A stretch of DNA of 64,000 nucleotides from JAPHTQ01 sp050299175 (GTDB lineage: Bacteria; Pseudomonadota; Gammaproteobacteria; Thiohalomonadales; Thiohalomonadaceae), in assembly GCA_050299175.1 (NCBI GenBank), contig JBNKVM010000066.1, positions 98,977 to 162,976 on the forward strand, read 5' to 3'. The notes under the pieces are model-generated. The model searched no databases, was not told where the DNA came from, and saw nothing but the letters and a program-made list of their open reading frames with translations. How positions within the stretch are numbered: position 1 is the first letter of the stretch; each line of letters begins with the position of its first letter. Made by a program: the position numbers and the translations under genes. Below are positions 61,808 through 64,000 of the stretch, piece by piece.

Positions 61808-62764
61808 CTAGATCGCAAACGCATCCATCGCTGCATTGATGGCAGCAATTTTTTCTTCGTCGCTCTTGCCAATGTTCCGGGCGGCGATGTCTTCGTAGAC
61901 CACCGCATCCGGGTCCTGATAGAGCAGACCTAAAGGCAACTGTTCGGTATCTTTCGCCAGCTTCATTGCCCCAAGCCAGTCGCTCGGATCATGCGCAACA
62001 CTGTTGCCGAATACGCGCTTAACGCTGTCGTCCATCGCAATACCGTTTTCATGCTCCAGCAGAACGAACTTTTCCGGGTTGTCCTGCAGCGGTTTGCTGA
62101 AGGATTCGGAGAAGACCGGGCAGCGTTGCAGGATGCGGACAAAGCTGGTGCCGCGATGCTCATGGGCCTTCTTGATGGTCTGGTAGAGCAGCGGCGGATT
62201 CCAGTCGACCACCTGGGCAACGAAGGAGACGTTGCTCACCCCGAGGGTGATGGTCAGCGGGTTGATCGGCGGCAGCGGCGCACCACCCGGATGGGTGTTG
62301 GTGGAGGTGCCTGTCGGCGTGGTCGGCGAGGTCTGCTTCTTGGTCAGACCATAGATGGCGTTATCAAATACCAATACCACCATGTCCATATTCAGACGCA
62401 GTGAGTGAATCCACGGGCCGGCACCGATAGAGAAGCAGTCGCCGTCGCCGGTGGCGACCCAGACATCCAGCTCGGGACGGTGTGCCTTGATACCGTTGGC
62501 CATCGGCAGGGCGCGACCATGTAGACCGTGCAGACCGTAGGTACCCATGTAGTGGGGCAGGCGGCTGGAGCAGCCGATACCGGAGACCGCCACGCTCTTT
62601 TCCGGTGGCAGTTGCGCGTCACGCAGTACGCGGTGCACGGTGTTGAGCACGGCGAAGTCGCCGCAACCGGGGCACCAGCGGGCTTCGCCGCCGGAGTAGT
62701 CACCGAGGGTGAAGTAGCGCTCGAAGACGTCGAGGGACCAGTCAGCTTTGATACCAAACATCAC
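61808..62764 (-). CDS. korB: 2-oxoglutarate:ferredoxin oxidoreductase beta subunit
   Basis: TPP-binding subunit of a 2-oxoacid:ferredoxin oxidoreductase. The 318-residue protein keeps all expected residues: CPGCGDF at 31-37 (Fe-S ligands with C65), GDGDC at 106-110, N135 and IYGLTKKQTSPT (137-148). The last motif is typical of Kor/OGOR-type enzymes rather than PFOR. It reversibly joins succinyl-CoA and CO2 to 2-oxoglutarate using reduced ferredoxin. Overlaps korA by four bases and lies 12 bases before the 828-residue protein gene. Confidence 0.93.
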   Translation of the reverse strand: MMFGIKADWSLDVFERYFTLGDYSGGEARWCPGCGDFAVLNTVHRVLRDAQLPPEKSVAVSGIGCSSRLPHYMGTYGLHGLHGRALPMANGIKAHRPELDVWVATGDGDCFSIGAGPWIHSLRLNMDMVVLVFDNAIYGLTKKQTSPTTPTGTSTNTHPGGAPLPPINPLTITLGVSNVSFVAQVVDWNPPLLYQTIKKAHEHRGTSFVRILQRCPVFSESFSKPLQDNPEKFVLLEHENGIAMDDSVKRVFGNSVAHDPSDWLGAMKLAKDTEQLPLGLLYQDPDAVVYEDIAARNIGKSDEEKIAAINAAMDAFAI

Positions 62765-64000
62765 GCTGCTCCTTTAGTAGAGAGTGCATCGAGGCGTTCG
62801 CCGATTACCTCAACCAGTTCGCCCGGTTGCATCGGGTGACCGTAGACCACCGACCAGCAGTCCACGTCGACCAGAGTCTGCATACGCAGGACATTGGCCA
62901 GTTGGGCGCGGCGGCGGTTTTCGTCGTTAATCAACGGCGCGTCCGGTTTGTCGCTGTAGTTGATCTCGATGGTCATGACCTTGTTGAAGCGAGCAAAGAT
63001 ATCTTTCAGGCCCGGCTCCAGCGGCGAGAGGAAACGCAGGTGGATGCTGGAGACCTTGTGGCCCTGCTCGCGCAGGATGTCGACCGCCTCTTCGATGGCG
63101 CCTAGGGTGGAGCCCCAGCCGACCACCAGCAGGTCACCCGACTCGCCGCCGTGAACGGTCGGTGGCTTGAGGGTGCTCTGTAGCGCGGCCAGTTTGCGGC
63201 TGCGCATCTCCATGGTGCTCTGGTTAGTGTCGGAGTCGTAGGCCACCTTGGAACGGTTGGTGTGCGACAGGCCGGTCAGTACGTACATGCCGCCGGGCTG
63301 ACCCGGGATCGGGCGCTGCGACAGGCCGGTCTTCTCGTCCCAGTCGTAGGGCGGCACGGACTTGTCCCACTCGGACTGATCGACCGGCGGAGCCAGCCAA
63401 TCCTCCTGCAGCACCGGGCGCTCCCAGGGCTGCACCCCGGTGGCCAGGTTGGCGTCGGTGAGCATGATCACTGGGCCACGGAACGATTCGGCCAGTTTGC
63501 GCGCCATGATGGTGAAGTGGAAACACTCCTCGATGGTGGCCGCGGCGATGATGATCTTCGGCGCATCACCCGGCATGCCGAACAGGGAGGAGAGCAGGTC
63601 ACCCTGTTCCACCTTGGTCGGCAGACCGGTGGAGGGGCCACCGCGTTGTACATCGACGATAACCAGCGGAATCTCGCCCATTACCGCCAGACCCATCAAT
63701 TCGGTCTTCAGCGCCATACCGGGGCCGGAGGTGATGGTGCAGGCGGTCTTGCCGGCGTAAGAGGCGCCGATGGCAAAGCCGATGGCAGCGATTTCATCCT
63801 CCGCCTGGTGTACAAAGCCGCCGACCTTGTCATAGACATCGGCGATGTAGTGAGAGGCGGAGGTGGCCGGGGTGATGGGGTACATGGAGACCATGTCCAT
63901 GCCCGAGGCCATTACGCCGAGGCCCAGCGCAGTGTTGCCGTTGCACACCATCATCGGGGTGTCGTCGCCCTCTTCTTTATAAGGCGGGATCTCGAAGTGG
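62761..64000 (-). CDS. korA: 2-oxoglutarate:ferredoxin oxidoreductase alpha subunit (5' end missing)
   Basis: The reading frame is open to the right edge of the window, so the N terminus is cut off; about 412 residues remain. Seen: MYPITPATSASHYI and QAEDEIAAIGFAIGAS (core of the alpha domain), SGPGMALKTE, and an ERPVLQEDW... linker. The residues just before MMVCNGN read HFEIPPYKEEGDDTP, as in the fused gamma-alpha form of KorA, whose N-terminal gamma domain would lie beyond 64000. It pairs with KorB. Confidence 0.93.
   Translation of the reverse strand, partial: HFEIPPYKEEGDDTPMMVCNGNTALGLGVMASGMDMVSMYPITPATSASHYIADVYDKVGGFVHQAEDEIAAIGFAIGASYAGKTACTITSGPGMALKTELMGLAVMGEIPLVIVDVQRGGPSTGLPTKVEQGDLLSSLFGMPGDAPKIIIAAATIEECFHFTIMARKLAESFRGPVIMLTDANLATGVQPWERPVLQEDWLAPPVDQSEWDKSVPPYDWDEKTGLSQRPIPGQPGGMYVLTGLSHTNRSKVAYDSDTNQSTMEMRSRKLAALQSTLKPPTVHGGESGDLLVVGWGSTLGAIEEAVDILREQGHKVSSIHLRFLSPLEPGLKDIFARFNKVMTIEINYSDKPDAPLINDENRRRAQLANVLRMQTLVDVDCWSVVYGHPMQPGELVEVIGERLDALSTKGAA

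Noticed and set aside
1..64000. CRISPR arrays, riboswitches, rRNA genes, integrases or phage genes
   Set aside because: I looked for regular direct repeats with spacers, T-box or aptamer-like leaders and typical protein motifs and found none.

Overview
The window reads as chromosome of a gammaproteobacterial sulfur-oxidizing chemoautotroph, of the general kind found among Chromatiales-like free-living sulfur oxidizers and the tubeworm and lucinid symbionts. This is inference: the house-keeping proteins (UvrB, GalU, AcnB, LDH-like malate dehydrogenase, Rnf subunits) look proteobacterial, and a 2-oxoglutarate:ferredoxin oxidoreductase physically joined to Rnf genes suits a low-potential autotrophic metabolism. 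No 16S rRNA or other phylogenetic marker was seen. There is no CRISPR array, integrase, intact insertion sequence or phage gene.

Region 1 (1-6 kb, plus strand): rfbB-rfbA-rfbC-rfbD for dTDP-L-rhamnose, followed 18 bp later by acnB. Region 2 (6-34.5 kb, minus strand): one very long polysaccharide operon of 27 genes, read from 34445 down to 6033. It begins with a small MarR-type EPS regulator, then GDP-mannose/GDP-fucose genes (manB, manC, fcl, gmd), a legB-like dehydratase with a nucleotidyltransferase and an epimerase, an AT-rich core of glycosyltransferases, candidate Wzy and Wzx proteins and three FkbM-type methyltransferases, a six-gene ulosonic-acid module (NeuB-, KdsC- and NeuA-like proteins with SDR, aldehyde dehydrogenase and a full transketolase), and finally WecG-like, epimerase, initiating sugar transferase and WbpM/CapD-like genes. 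A perfect ops element (GGCGGTAGCGTG) lies 62 nt upstream of the first gene, and an RfaH/NusG-like antiterminator gene is divergent about 0.9 kb away, so the operon is very probably controlled by processive antitermination.

Region 3 (35-44 kb): rfaH-like gene, an O-antigen ligase-like membrane protein, galU, tRNA-Asn(GTT), a lone GspH/FimT pseudopilin, an aminotransferase, uvrB, a Wzz-like chain-length protein and tRNA-Val(GAC), with recognisable promoters and terminators around the tRNAs.

Region 4 (44-64 kb, minus strand): an energy-metabolism block read from the right edge leftwards: korA (cut by the window edge)-korB-an 828-residue protein with a ferredoxin-like tail-rnfB-a 1453-residue degenerate pyruvate:ferredoxin-oxidoreductase-like protein-rnfC-rnfD-rnfG-rnfE-rnfA-a small Cys-rich membrane protein-mdh, then an LspA-like/class III cyclase fusion protein and a class I [4Fe-4S] fumarase. 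Most junctions overlap by 1-11 bases, so this behaves as one operon. The most interesting proposal of the window is that KorAB, the two unusual large Fe-S proteins and Rnf form a dedicated machine that couples 2-oxoglutarate chemistry to NAD(H) and the ion gradient. With acnB, fumarase and mdh in the same window this would serve an oxidative or reductive TCA cycle.
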